From: Chitinivibrionales bacterium
GTDB taxonomy: Bacteria > Fibrobacterota > Chitinivibrionia > Chitinivibrionales > WJKA01
Assembly: GCA_014728295.1 (NCBI GenBank)
Contig: WJLW01000123.1
Coordinates: 1 to 64,000, forward strand
DNA length: 64,000 nucleotides
Direction: 5' to 3'
In this document: positions 1-13,366 of the stretch, one piece after another
How positions within the stretch are numbered: the first letter of the stretch is position 1
How the letters are laid out: every line of letters starts with the position of its first letter
Notes under the pieces: model-generated
The model's database searches: none
What the model was told of the DNA's origin: nothing
What the model saw: the letters and a program-made list of their open reading frames with translations, nothing else
Program-made: the position numbers and the translations under genes

Positions 1-1121
1 CATCTGCAAACGGCATTATAACAACGACTCTGGGAAGCACGACGCCGTTGTCACTGCCGTTTGACAAGCAGTACTGGCTGGGTATCAAGGTGGGTAGTGA
101 AAATGAGTTGGCACCGAGGATGAAACTATCTTCCACCGCGTATAGTATGCGTGCCGATACGGCTGAGTATGCCAAAGCGTCGCAGCAGCAAAGCATTGTC
201 GATATAGATACGCTCAAAATAAATGGCGCTATTGGTATTGGGATTTCAAATCCGGCCCATCACTTATCAATTCAGTCAAGTGATAATTCAACTAGCATAA
301 AATTGGCTAACACAAACAGCAGTGGAATTGCAGCGATTGATTTAGATGCCCAAGATAAAAATTTTCATATTAAAACCGAAAACAAAAAATTTGTTATTCG
401 AGATCAAACCGAAGTTAAAGATGTTTTCACTATAGATGCGTCAGGTAATGTGGGAATTGGCACGAATTCACCGACCAGGCAACTTCATGTAAATGGCTCA
501 TCTAGAATCTCTGAGCTGTTAGAAGCAAAAACGATAATAGCCGGACACGATAGTACAATCGGCAATTTATATCTTGATGGTGGATTCTCCACCTACTTAA
601 CTGCGTCGGGATACGGACATGATGAAACGTTAGAAATATGGACAGGAAGTGGCGCTAATTCTCCTTCGATGGTAGTTAGTCCAGTTGGTTATGTTGGAAT
701 CGGAACAACAAATCCTACCGAAAAGCTCGTTGTATGCGGCAATATCAAGGCTTCGGGGACGATAACAACAGAATCCGGCATATGCTCCCCATCCGACCGT
801 CGCCTCAAAAAATCGGTTTACCCGATTGACTCGGCCATTGACAAAGTAACCAACCTCCAGGGAGTGAGTTACCAATGGGATCGGGAATCGTATCCCGAGC
901 GCAACATGCCTGAGGGCAATAAAATCGGCCTTATTGCTCAGGAGGTGGAGGAGGTCATCCCCGAGATTGTACACACCGACAGTAAAGGCTACAAATCACT
1001 TGAATACGACAAGCTCGCAGCAGTACTCATCGAGGCAATTAAAGAGCAGCAATCTCAAATAGAAACGCTCAAAAAGCAAGTCAGTCACCTTCAACAGACA
1101 GTCGAAAGTAATAGTCATTAA
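1..1121 (+). CDS. Tail-fibre-like protein with C-terminal S74 chaperone domain (5' partial)
   Basis: The reading frame is open from the first bases of the window, so the N-terminus lies outside it; a TTG at 48 is only an internal codon. The visible part carries repeated short motifs of the kind GNVGIGT (near 434 and 690), typical of trimeric beta-structured tail-fibre or adhesin shafts. The C-terminus holds a peptidase S74 intramolecular chaperone domain: SDRRLKK near 793, GLIAQEVEEVIPE near 928, then a terminal coiled coil (EQQSQIETLKKQVSHL). In this family the S74 domain trimerises, folds the shaft and may cleave itself. No phage genes are nearby, so a secreted or cell-surface trimeric protein is likelier than a virion part. 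The next gene starts 16 bases later and is probably co-transcribed. Confidence 0.8.
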   Translation, partial: SANGIITTTLGSTTPLSLPFDKQYWLGIKVGSENELAPRMKLSSTAYSMRADTAEYAKASQQQSIVDIDTLKINGAIGIGISNPAHHLSIQSSDNSTSIKLANTNSSGIAAIDLDAQDKNFHIKTENKKFVIRDQTEVKDVFTIDASGNVGIGTNSPTRQLHVNGSSRISELLEAKTIIAGHDSTIGNLYLDGGFSTYLTASGYGHDETLEIWTGSGANSPSMVVSPVGYVGIGTTNPTEKLVVCGNIKASGTITTESGICSPSDRRLKKSVYPIDSAIDKVTNLQGVSYQWDRESYPERNMPEGNKIGLIAQEVEEVIPEIVHTDSKGYKSLEYDKLAAVLIEAIKEQQSQIETLKKQVSHLQQTVESNSH

Positions 1122-1137
1122 AACATAGGAAAAGTAT

Positions 1138-4100
1138 ATGAAATCAAGGCACCTCATCGAGAGGTATATTGCAGCCATGCTGATGCTGGCGGCGTTCTGC
1201 AGGATTCAGGCGGATACGATCCCGGTTTCCTCTTTTAGCAGCGCTTATGGCACATCGGCATCGAGCACGACGCGGTTGAGCAGTTCAATCGGTGAAGCTA
1301 TAATCGGAACAGCATCCAACGGCACGACCTCTGTCTCATCCGGTATGCTGGCGCTGCCCTGGTTCTACGCCAGCCTGACTAACGCCGCGCCGGAATTTAC
1401 TTCAGCGACATTGGATACAGCCACTGAAGACCTGGCATTCATATATGTTGCCAAAGCAATCGATCCCGACGGGGATGTTGTCAGCTTTACTTTTGCTGAC
1501 ATTCCGTCCTGGGCTTCGACAAGCAACGATTCGCTCTTTGGCACGCCGCAGGAAGGTAACGGGGACACCACATTTACCGTTTCAGCAAGTGACGGCAAGT
1601 TACCAAACAGCCGGACGGTTGCAATTAAAGTTCTCGCCGTCAATGACAAGCCGGTCGTGACGTCTGCAGATTCGGCAGTGGCAATCGAACAACAGGCATT
1701 TCGCTACGTTGCATCGGCGTTTGATCCCGACAACACGCCGTCCATCTCATTTGCTGACCTACCTGCGTGGATAGCGCAACAGGGAAGCAGCGATACTTTG
1801 ACCGGTACCGTTCCACTCAATGTACAGCCTGCCTCGTTTCAGGTAATCGCAAGTGACGGCTCCCTGCAGGACACGATAACCGTCACCATAAAAGTAATAT
1901 CGACGAATGTTGAGCCGCTAATCACTTCAGCACTTGTTGATACTGCCACAGAAGGAATTCTCTTTACATATACGGCAACGGGATACGATCCGAACGGCGC
2001 CAGACCGACGATAACCATATCCAGCGCGCCGACATGGATGACTGTTACCAATGACACGGTCGTCAGCGGCGTACCGCCCGAAGGAACGCGCAGCGCCTCG
2101 TTTGTGATTACGGCAAGCGACGGTTCGCTGGATGTATCCGCCAATGTTTCCATCAACGTTGTCCCCGTCAACAATCCACCCGAAATAACCTCCTCCGACA
2201 CGGCAACCGCCATTGAAGATTCATTATTTGTGTATCAGGCTCTGGTCATCGATCCCGACAATGCGCCGGATGTGTGGTTCGAAAACTATCCGGGCTGGTT
2301 GAGCACATCTGGGGACTCGCTGCTTGGGCGGGCGCCCGATACAGCACAAACACCAACCGGCTTCAGGGTGATTGCAACTGATGGAGAATTTTTTGATACG
2401 CTTGCCGTTTCAGTGACCATCATCCCTGTTAACGACAAACCGGCAATCACTTCATCGCGCCTGATCAAGGTATTGATTAACGAAACGGCAACGTATACCG
2501 CAACGGCAATCGACGCCGACGACGACCCGTTAATAATCAGCTTTACCGGATTGCCTGCCTGGGCCGTGAAATCAGGCGACACATTGACGCTAACCGCACC
2601 GCCAGACCCCACGACCGATACCTTCACCGTATTCGCCGCCGATGCAGCGCTCGCGGACTCCATTGAAGTTGTGATCCAGGTTGCCCTGCAAAACAGAGCG
2701 CCGACGATCACTTCAGCATCAACCGCTGCCACCACCGAAGATGCTTCCTTTACCTATACGGCAACCGCGACCGATCTCGATAACGACAGTCTGCAGTTCA
2801 CTTTCAGTAATGCGCCCGCCTGGCTGAGTGCACAACAGGCGTCGATCGCCGGCGTTGCACCGGGAACACATACCATAGACAGCTTCACGGTAAAAGTATT
2901 TGACGGACGCGACAGTGCCTCTCAGCAGGTCGTAGTTGCGATCTCACTGGTAAACGATACTCCGCACATCGTCTCTCGACCCGACACCATTGCCTGGGCC
3001 GGAACCAGTTACAGCTATAAAGTCCGCGCGTCTGATGAAGAGAATCATACGATTACTTTTCACCTCGATCAGTCCCCCGCCGGTATGACTATCGACAGCA
3101 CCGATGGACGTATCAGTTGGAATCCGACAAATGCCCAAAAAGGTGTGCACACCGTAATCGTGCAGGCCAGTGACGAGCAAGGCGCCGCCGTGAAACAGCA
3201 ATTTACCGTGACGGTCAATGTTGACGGCGTTCCGCGGAGCACTATCGGATCGATTTCCGATACCCGCAATGATATTACGGTTCCCTATACACTGTCGGAT
3301 GCGGATGGTGATCTTCTGCGCATCGAAGTTTTCTACTGGACAAACGGCGGCTGGATCAAAACGACGTCCCTGACAGGAGACACGGCAACCATCGATTCGA
3401 GCAAATACGTTTCGGCGCTGACATGGCACTCTGCAGCCGATTTGCCCAATACGCAACGGTCGGTCAAGGTACGCATCCTTCCCTATGATACTGCAGCAGG
3501 CGTTGCCGGTGAATCAGACGAATTCTGGCTGGACAATACGCCGGCTTTGACATTTGCAAATCATTCTCCCGCATCGTTGACCGGCATTCATTCGGCAAAG
3601 ACGATTTCAATCGAGTATTCCGGCGCATTTATCAACAGTGCCGCCCTGACCACCGACAAGATTACCGTCAGCGGGCCAAAAAGCGGAAAACTGAACGCTT
3701 CGTCAATTGAGGTTGCCGGTGATGCTGTAGTAGCGCATCTGTCGGCTCTGCCCGTCGCCGGCGATACGCTGACCGTTCGTTTGCATTCGTCAATACAGGA
3801 CAACTATGGCAAAGGATACGACGGAAACGGTAACGGCATTCCGGGAGAAACAACCATTGACGATTACGTCTGGTCGTTTCCTGTGGCCTGGCCGGGCGAT
3901 TATAACCTGGATGGGATGGTTGACTTTGGCGACCTCAGCTATGTTTCCAGCTTATGGTATCAGAGCGCCGGCGGTGTTACTTCCCCCGACAGCATATTGG
4001 AACTGGCACCGGCCTCCGGAACGCGACCGCATCTGCAGGTAACCGGAGATTCACTTTTCGATTTCGAAGATTTGAGCGTCTTTCTCGGCATGTGGCATTA

Positions 4101-5094
4101 CAGCGCTGCCTCACCAACGGCAAAAATGCTTGCACGCGGACCGTTGGCCTCCAGAATCCAGGCCCTTGATCTCACGACAGCTTCATCACCAGCAATCACG
4201 CCGCTACCGGGTCTGGCCAAACGGACAAACGACTGGACGACAGAATTGACATTTGCTGTACCGCAGTATCAGGCAATAACAATCGAAGAGGCGTCCGATT
4301 ACTGGAACAATAATCTGCTGCTCAGCCTCGATGCCAGGAACGTGAGGGGGCTTGTCGCTTGTCGCTACAGACTCACTTTTAATCCCGATCACTATACAAT
4401 TAGCAACCAGGATAATTGCGCATTTCTCCGGCAAAACAAAGGTAACGTACTTTCGTTTAGCGACCGGACGGCTCGAAGTCTCGAGTTAAATATGACGCGC
4501 CTCTCAGCCACCAGCCTCTCGGCCTCCGGATCAGGAACCATTGCTGCTATCCGGGTTACGCCCAAAAGTCACGAACGAAGCCCCATTCGAGTCGATTATG
4601 AATTGATCGATGAACAGCATGTCGTGATTGAAGCCGGCTACTACGAACTGTATCGCCGGAACAATACGCCGCATATATCAAAACCCCGCGCACCGGCTTG
4701 CTACAATTTCGTTTCGGCACCCAATCCTGCCACTCCTGCCGGCAGCCACGAGCACATAGACCTGCACAATGCCTCGCATCTGACATCTGAAATAAAATCT
4801 AACGATGCAGGAATGCTCCTTGCATTCGATATTGAAACGGGCGGGAACTGCAAAGCACTGAATGTACAAATTATCATTCAGGATATGAATGGAATTATGG
4901 TAACCCGAACCGCTCGCCGCAATCTTGTCAACGAAACCGGTTCATCAGTATATAATGTAAAGAAATACGCCGTGTACTGGGATGGCTATTCGATGCAGGG
5001 GCGCCCCGTGCAACCCGGCGTTTACCGGGCAACGCTGATTTGGGATGCCGAGCACCGCTCGGGTAAAGAATCCATTGCCATTGGTATCAAATAA
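1138..5094 (+). CDS. Large secreted Ig-like-repeat protein with dockerin-like segment and FlgD-like C-terminus
   Basis: This 1318-residue protein starts at an ATG preceded by AGGAAAAG and has an N-terminal hydrophobic signal (around residues 10-25, ending near RIQA). Residues about 85-700 are six to seven tandem modules of roughly 85-90 residues, each with ITSA-like starts, a FTYTATAxDPD-like centre and a xASDG segment, as in cadherin-like or putative Ig (He_PIG) domains. Near residues 920-985 are two Asp-rich calcium-loop-like segments (DYNLDGMVDFGDL; GDSLFDFEDL), resembling a dockerin. The last 90 residues look like the FlgD Ig-like fold (YWDGYSMQGRPVQPGVYRA) used as a C-terminal surface or secretion module in FCB-type bacteria. 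The role is probably surface adhesion or scaffolding; no catalytic domain is visible. Confidence 0.8.
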   Translation: MKSRHLIERYIAAMLMLAAFCRIQADTIPVSSFSSAYGTSASSTTRLSSSIGEAIIGTASNGTTSVSSGMLALPWFYASLTNAAPEFTSATLDTATEDLAFIYVAKAIDPDGDVVSFTFADIPSWASTSNDSLFGTPQEGNGDTTFTVSASDGKLPNSRTVAIKVLAVNDKPVVTSADSAVAIEQQAFRYVASAFDPDNTPSISFADLPAWIAQQGSSDTLTGTVPLNVQPASFQVIASDGSLQDTITVTIKVISTNVEPLITSALVDTATEGILFTYTATGYDPNGARPTITISSAPTWMTVTNDTVVSGVPPEGTRSASFVITASDGSLDVSANVSINVVPVNNPPEITSSDTATAIEDSLFVYQALVIDPDNAPDVWFENYPGWLSTSGDSLLGRAPDTAQTPTGFRVIATDGEFFDTLAVSVTIIPVNDKPAITSSRLIKVLINETATYTATAIDADDDPLIISFTGLPAWAVKSGDTLTLTAPPDPTTDTFTVFAADAALADSIEVVIQVALQNRAPTITSASTAATTEDASFTYTATATDLDNDSLQFTFSNAPAWLSAQQASIAGVAPGTHTIDSFTVKVFDGRDSASQQVVVAISLVNDTPHIVSRPDTIAWAGTSYSYKVRASDEENHTITFHLDQSPAGMTIDSTDGRISWNPTNAQKGVHTVIVQASDEQGAAVKQQFTVTVNVDGVPRSTIGSISDTRNDITVPYTLSDADGDLLRIEVFYWTNGGWIKTTSLTGDTATIDSSKYVSALTWHSAADLPNTQRSVKVRILPYDTAAGVAGESDEFWLDNTPALTFANHSPASLTGIHSAKTISIEYSGAFINSAALTTDKITVSGPKSGKLNASSIEVAGDAVVAHLSALPVAGDTLTVRLHSSIQDNYGKGYDGNGNGIPGETTIDDYVWSFPVAWPGDYNLDGMVDFGDLSYVSSLWYQSAGGVTSPDSILELAPASGTRPHLQVTGDSLFDFEDLSVFLGMWHYSAASPTAKMLARGPLASRIQALDLTTASSPAITPLPGLAKRTNDWTTELTFAVPQYQAITIEEASDYWNNNLLLSLDARNVRGLVACRYRLTFNPDHYTISNQDNCAFLRQNKGNVLSFSDRTARSLELNMTRLSATSLSASGSGTIAAIRVTPKSHERSPIRVDYELIDEQHVVIEAGYYELYRRNNTPHISKPRAPACYNFVSAPNPATPAGSHEHIDLHNASHLTSEIKSNDAGMLLAFDIETGGNCKALNVQIIIQDMNGIMVTRTARRNLVNETGSSVYNVKKYAVYWDGYSMQGRPVQPGVYRATLIWDAEHRSGKESIAIGIK

Positions 5095-5123
5095 TGCGCG
5101 CCGGTGTAACCGGTACACATGAC

Positions 5124-5152
5124 CGCCCAGGGGAGCGGCAGCCCCCTGGGCG
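5124..5152. terminator. GC-rich hairpin between convergent genes
   Basis: A perfect 10-bp inverted repeat (arms CGCCCAGGGG at 5124-5133 and CCCCTGGGCG at 5143-5152, 9-nt loop) lies 30 bases after the stop of the Ig-repeat protein and before the 3' end of katG. It has no following T-run, so a bidirectional transcription barrier is likely but not proven; it could also be a small dispersed palindrome. Confidence 0.45.
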
Positions 5153-5316
5153 CCCAAGCTGTGGACGGGGTTCGTAGGAATTGTGCGGCGTAACCGCTAA
5201 GCATGCAGCAGAGCGCCGAATAGTGCAAAATCCGGCGCAATTTGCTGACGCGTGGGAGGTTCTGAAGCTCCGGCACGCCGCCTCGATCCAGACTCTCCCC
5301 TTTTAAACCACGTATG

Positions 5317-9166
<3,850 letters not shown>

Positions 9167-9178
9167 AGCCAACTCCTG

Positions 9179-10402
9179 TCAGTTAATTACAAAGGTGAAT
9201 TCTGTGCCGCACAGTTCATAGAGATCGGCAAATAGCAGTAATCTTTCGAGCTGAACATCAATCAACTCGGTTTGTACCTCCAACAATTCGGCTTGCGCCT
9301 CACTTACCTCGATGAAACTGACGCTTCCCTTTTGATAAAAGACCGACAATTCGGCATACACCTCGAACGTTGCAGGCACAAGCTCGTTTTGCAGCGCATT
9401 GCGCTGCGCATCGAGCTACTCGATGCGCAACCGAACTTGCTCCAGATGTGCGTGAATCCCGGACAACGACTGCTTAAGTTGCAAGTCCAGCAACGCCTGC
9501 TCATGTCGCAGCGCGGCTTGGGTACCCTTGTTTTGATTAAAGAGCGGGACATCCATGCCTACGCCAATTACCGGTGCATGCTCGCCTGCTGCATTATTTC
9601 GCTTGTATCCGGCTGAAAGCACCAGGTCGGGCCGAATTTCCGATCGGGCTTGTTGCAGTTCCGTTTGTTTAAGGGTTTGAGCAAGTCGCAGCATCCGCAT
9701 TGCTGGAAGGCTTTGCACCGAAGCCCGGTACAGTTCCCTTTCCGGCAATTGCAGCGACGTATTCAGCATTTCCGATACCCCTGCGTTCTCCGGCGGATTT
9801 GCCGACCACAGTGCGTACAAGTGCGCGATCTTCTGCCTGAACTGATGTTTGATCTGTTTTTTATCGAGAACTAACTCCTTGACGGTCATGCGTGCGCGTA
9901 CCAGGTCGATCCTGCGGGACGCGCCGGCCTCAACCCGTCTTTTGATTGCATCAGCAATAGCTTGTGCATTTGCAAGCAATGAGTCCAGCATGAGCAACTT
10001 TGCTTTAAGCGCCGGTAGCGGTAAATACCGCCGGATAGCTTCTGCTTTCAGCGCAAGCACTCGTTCTTCATGGCTGAACTGGGCCTTTTTTTCTGCATGA
10101 CCGGCAAGCCGAATTCGATTTTTCCGTTTTCCGCCCAGTTCAAATGTCTGCTTGACAAAGACGGCGATTTCTTCAGCGGTCACGCCTTCCACCTCCCCTT
10201 CCAGCTCGGGATTAGGCAGCGCATGCGCCTGGCGGGTCAGCTCACCTGATGCCTTTATTTCTCCGGCAAGCATGTGCAACTCAAGATTGTGCTCCTGAAC
10301 ATTGTCAAGAACTTTTTGCAATGTAATGATTTCACTCCCTGCCTGAAATACACACGTCAAAATGCTCAATATCAGCAGGGCATATACTGGTTTGTTGGCC
10401 AC
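9179..10402 (-). pseudogene. TolC-family outer-membrane efflux channel broken by an in-frame TAG
   Basis: The gene starts at a GTG (10402) seven bases after AAAGGG and encodes a signal peptide and TolC/CusC-like alpha-hairpin sequence (ITLQKVLDNVQEHNLEL; ALPNPELEGEVEGV). After 328 codons a TAG at 9416-9418 stops translation. The same frame then continues for 78 more codons with clear TolC sequence (LDAQRNALQNELVPATF; SFIEVSEAQAELLEVQTEL) to a TGA at 9179. Together this gives the usual length of about 407 residues, so a single nonsense change interrupts an otherwise intact gene. It stands 12 bases before the CusB-CusA remnant in what was a single operon. A sequencing error or stop-codon readthrough cannot be excluded, but the decay of the neighbour favours a pseudogene. 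Confidence 0.85.
9405..9429. repeat. Perfect 11-bp inverted repeat enclosing the premature stop
   Basis: TGCGCATCGAG (9405-9415) and CTCGATGCGCA (9419-9429) are perfect reverse complements separated by three bases. Those three bases are exactly the TAG stop (CTA on the plus strand) that breaks the TolC gene. Confidence 0.9.
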
Positions 10403-10509
10403 GAATGCACCCTTTCAAATCAGGTTACAGGACATAACGGATACAGTTTGCAGCATGTGTTTATGCTGCATCGTACTGAACGGCTAAAGCTGCTGAGGAG
10501 AAGAGAAAA

Positions 10510-10911
10510 TCAGGTAGTCAGGACAATTTTTTCGGGGGGATGCTGCGCATGATACAACGATGGATCGACAGACATTCTGCACGCGATCGTTTTAGCAAGT
10601 ATCTGTGCAAAGAATCGACTGCAAAAAAGATTTGTCCGGCGAGTTTCCAAAGAGATACTGATACGATCAGCGGGTTTCTCCGTGTCAAATCCCAAGGGCT
10701 CATCAACACATAAATTGCATGATAACAATAGCAACAACACCGGCAAAACGCTCTGTTGTGCAGCATGATCGTGATGATCCTCGTGGTCTTGATCGAATTC
10801 CATATCACAGTGCGGCGTGTGAAGGTATTCTACGGAGCCTGAATTGTTCAGTGAGCAAATCACGAGTTTGTTGGCGGAGAGCGATGCGAGCACAACGGCA
10901 ATGCAGCACAA
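10510..10911 (-). CDS. Small His-rich membrane-associated protein at the head of the decayed efflux operon
   Basis: An open frame of 133 codons lies 107 bases upstream of the broken TolC gene on the same strand. It has an N-terminal hydrophobic helix (CIAVVLASLSA), a metal-ligand-rich stretch (HCDMEFDQDHEDHHDH), and a CNLCVDEPLGF segment resembling small Cys-rich proteins that accompany metal-efflux operons. The only in-frame start codon near the N-terminus is a TTG (10911); no good ribosome binding site is visible, so the start is uncertain. The His-rich run suggests periplasmic metal binding. As the operon below it is decayed, this gene may also be non-functional. The family is not firmly identified. 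Confidence 0.4.
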   Translation of the reverse strand: MCCIAVVLASLSANKLVICSLNNSGSVEYLHTPHCDMEFDQDHEDHHDHAAQQSVLPVLLLLLSCNLCVDEPLGFDTEKPADRISISLETRRTNLFCSRFFAQILAKTIACRMSVDPSLYHAQHPPEKIVLTT

Positions 10912-11500
10912 CAGCGAGATGATGTTAACGCTTGAATATGGTAGCGAAGCCGGGTCTGCCGTTTTTTACATGAACAAAGTATACATCCCCCGCTGTCGAA
11001 AAGGCGACGGCGAAACCGGCTGCCGTCACTGGACCGTCAGAGGGTAGGCCCGGTCTCTCACCGTTGGCCTGTTCTTTGCAAAATTGCAGGATAACACACA
11101 CAAAGGACAATGCACTATGATGATTCTCACACTTGCCTGTGTCATCCTCGCAGCAGTGCTGATCAGGGCTCTCTGCATGTCCTATTGCAGAAATTCCGAT
11201 CGCGCAAAAAATCCACATCGCTGATTGCGACCAGGCAAGCATTTTGCTGGATTTTCAACAGGCACCCCGCAAAACTGTTGAATTTGCCACACTCGCAGAC
11301 CGAAAACTGCCCTCTGCGCTGAATAATGCATTGGCACTGCGGTTGCGCTGGAGTACCTTCACAGAATGCCACTTCCGTGGCGACGCGGATTCCTCTCTCC
11401 ACGGGAATGGCCGGCGAAAACATGAACATCGCTCAACAATATAAAAATGACGAACGCTTCTCATAACTTCTCTATCACCTCAAATCCAAGGAGTCACTCC
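10912..11500. other. Intergenic region between the two divergent efflux loci
   Basis: This 589-base stretch separates the decayed (minus) and intact (plus) metal-efflux operons and should carry both promoters. No known protein is recognisable. A minus-strand open frame at 10925-11242 has a signal-peptide-like start (MWIFCAIGISAIGHA) but no similarity I recognise and no convincing ribosome binding site. A short plus-strand frame is listed separately. Some of this DNA may be degraded coding sequence. Confidence 0.5.
11117..11224 (+). CDS. Candidate 35-residue single-pass membrane peptide
   Basis: ATGATG at 11117 is preceded by AAAGGA nine bases upstream. The frame encodes one hydrophobic helix (ILTLACVILAAVLIRALC) followed by Cys and a basic tail (RNSDRAKNPHR). 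Small one-helix proteins often accompany metal transport loci, but short frames of this kind also arise by chance and no family is recognised. Confidence 0.25.
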   Translation: MMILTLACVILAAVLIRALCMSYCRNSDRAKNPHR

Positions 11501-11998
11501 ATGTCAAGGTTTTCACTTATCACAGCAACTCTGCTCTGCGCCGGCATACTCGCAGCCAACGCCGAAAAAGCAGATCACAACCACGATGCACACAAGCACC
11601 ATTCAGACAAGCATGCCATGAAGGACGCCGACTTACCGGTGCAAAAAAGCTGTCCGGTCATGGGCGGCGCTATCGACAAAGATGTGTATGTCGATCATGA
11701 GGGCAAGCGCGTTTTCTTGTGCTGCGAACCGTGCAAGGCAAAGTTTACAAGGAATCCGGCAAAATACCTGGCCAAACTGGAAAAAGCCGGTGTTGTCCTC
11801 GAAACGGTCGGCGCTTCAGCCGGGCCGCAAACAACCTGTCCGGTCATGGGCGGCGAAATCAATAAAGAGCTTTACGTCGACCATAACGGCAAGCGCATTT
11901 ATTTGTGCTGCGAAGGATGCCGCGCGGCACTTGAGAAGGATCCGGCAAAATTTCTCAAAAAACTCGAAGAGATGGGTCAGACTCCGAAAGATATATAA
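11501..11998 (+). CDS. Periplasmic protein with two YHS-like metal-binding domains
   Basis: The ATG at 11501 (AAGGAG seven bases upstream) gives a clean signal peptide (SRFSLITATLLCAGILAANA); the frame is open from 11447 but the earlier ATG lacks such a site. The mature 145 residues start with a His-rich stretch (DHNHDAHKHHSDKH). Two copies of a domain of about 50 residues follow, each with CPVMGG, YVDHxGKR and LCCExCxAxxxKxPAK; this is the YHS/TRASH pattern that binds soft metals through cysteines. It is the first gene of the intact efflux operon, 12 bases before the TolC gene, so a periplasmic copper or silver chaperone for the pump is the likely role. That role is inferred from motifs and position. 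Confidence 0.8.
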   Translation: MSRFSLITATLLCAGILAANAEKADHNHDAHKHHSDKHAMKDADLPVQKSCPVMGGAIDKDVYVDHEGKRVFLCCEPCKAKFTRNPAKYLAKLEKAGVVLETVGASAGPQTTCPVMGGEINKELYVDHNGKRIYLCCEGCRAALEKDPAKFLKKLEEMGQTPKDI

Positions 11999-12010
11999 GG
12001 AATGCAATCG

Positions 12011-13366
12011 ATGCGTATCGAACCGATATCGAACACCTGCCGGCAATCGGTCCTGAATCGTATCGCAGGGTATTGCCTGGCTTTGACACTTGCGATAGTT
12101 GCGCAAGACACTGCAGAATCATCAGCGACGACCCTGCATGATTATGTCGCCCATGCGATGCGCGCCAACCCCGCTATCGCCGCACTGCGCAGCAAGGTCG
12201 CATCTGCCGGGTATGCCGTCAAGCTATCGACCGCGCTGCCCGAGCCGTCATTGTCGGCCGGCTACTTCATCTCCGAGGTTGAAACGCGTGTCGGTCCCCA
12301 ACGGGCAAAGCTGGGCGCCTCCCAGAACATCCCCTGGCCCGGCAAGTTGCAGGCGCAAAGAGGCGTTGCCGAGGCAAACGCGGCGGCAACCCACCAGGAA
12401 CTCGAAACTGCCCGCACCGAGCTGGCTGCCGCAATCGCAGATGTCTATGCCGCACTCTACGCAACCGGTCGTGCCATTTCGATAAGCCATGATAATCTAA
12501 AACTGCTGCGGTATATGGAACGAGTGTTGAGGACCAGGTATGCCGCAGCAAGCGTTGCGCAAACGTCTGTGCTCAAAGTGCAGGTGGAAGCCGCAGTATT
12601 GGACGACAACATCTCCAGCCTGGGCTCGCGGGCTGCAACGCAGCGCGAGCGCCTGAAAGCTCTACTGGGTGGCGAATTCACACGACCAATAGACTTTCCG
12701 CACGAGCTGCCCGATCTCGCACCCGACCCGGCGCAGGATGCACTGATTGATTCGCTGAAATTGCTCAATCCGGCACTGCAGCGCGCAGCGTTTCTGACAC
12801 TGCATGCAGAGCGCAACGTCACGCTGGCCAAAGCCGCTCTCGCACCGGATTTCATGCTCATGACAGACTACATTATCACGGAAGAAACCTCATCATCCAT
12901 GGTAACTCCCGGCGAAAACGGCAAAGATCCCTGGATTATCGGCCTGTCCTTCACCCTGCCGCTCCGGATCACAACCAACGCCTCCGAAATTTCGCAGGCC
13001 CGCGCCCTGCGCGCACAGGCTGCGGCCGGAGAAAAAGACCTGCGTAACACCCTTTCGGCACGCGCTGTCGAGTTTTACCGGCACTATCACGACACGCAGC
13101 GCAAAATCGCACTTTACGAATCGGTGCTGGTGCCCAAAGCCCGGCAAACCCTCTCCCTTCTCCAGGAAGCTTATGCCAACTCACAGGCCACCCTGCTTGA
13201 CTTTCTGGATGCTCAGCGGCGTTTGCTCGACCTCGAAATTGAATATGCCCGACTGCAGGCACAATTGCTGCAAACAACGGGGCGGCTGGATATGCTGACG
13301 GGCGGCGCAAAGCTGCTGTCCAAAGCCGATTATTCCACACCAGTCAGCCGGGAAACCGATTTATGA
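12011..13366 (+). CDS. TolC-family outer-membrane channel of the Cus-type efflux system
   Basis: Two ATGs are possible; the one at 12011 is chosen because AAGGA (11997-12001) stands nine bases before it, while the ATG at 12002 abuts that site. The product (451 residues) has a signal peptide (YCLALTLAIVAQDTAESSA) and repeated TolC/OEP alpha-hairpin signatures (LRANPAIAALRSKVASAGYA-like start; GPQRAKLGASQNIPWPGKL; LLDFLDAQRRLLDLEIEYARLQ). It forms the outer-membrane exit duct for the adaptor and pump encoded directly downstream, with which it overlaps by four bases. Length and motifs are those of a complete CusC-like protein, in contrast to the broken TolC gene at 9179-10402. Confidence 0.9.
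   Translation: MRIEPISNTCRQSVLNRIAGYCLALTLAIVAQDTAESSATTLHDYVAHAMRANPAIAALRSKVASAGYAVKLSTALPEPSLSAGYFISEVETRVGPQRAKLGASQNIPWPGKLQAQRGVAEANAAATHQELETARTELAAAIADVYAALYATGRAISISHDNLKLLRYMERVLRTRYAAASVAQTSVLKVQVEAAVLDDNISSLGSRAATQRERLKALLGGEFTRPIDFPHELPDLAPDPAQDALIDSLKLLNPALQRAAFLTLHAERNVTLAKAALAPDFMLMTDYIITEETSSSMVTPGENGKDPWIIGLSFTLPLRITTNASEISQARALRAQAAAGEKDLRNTLSARAVEFYRHYHDTQRKIALYESVLVPKARQTLSLLQEAYANSQATLLDFLDAQRRLLDLEIEYARLQAQLLQTTGRLDMLTGGAKLLSKADYSTPVSRETDL

Noticed and set aside
1-1121. Prophage tail region
   Set aside because: Only the S74-type protein is phage-like; neighbours are not phage genes and such proteins occur on bacterial surfaces.
10925-11242. Minus-strand 105-codon frame with a signal-like start
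   Set aside because: No recognisable family, no good ribosome binding site, and the opposite strand has comparable frames.
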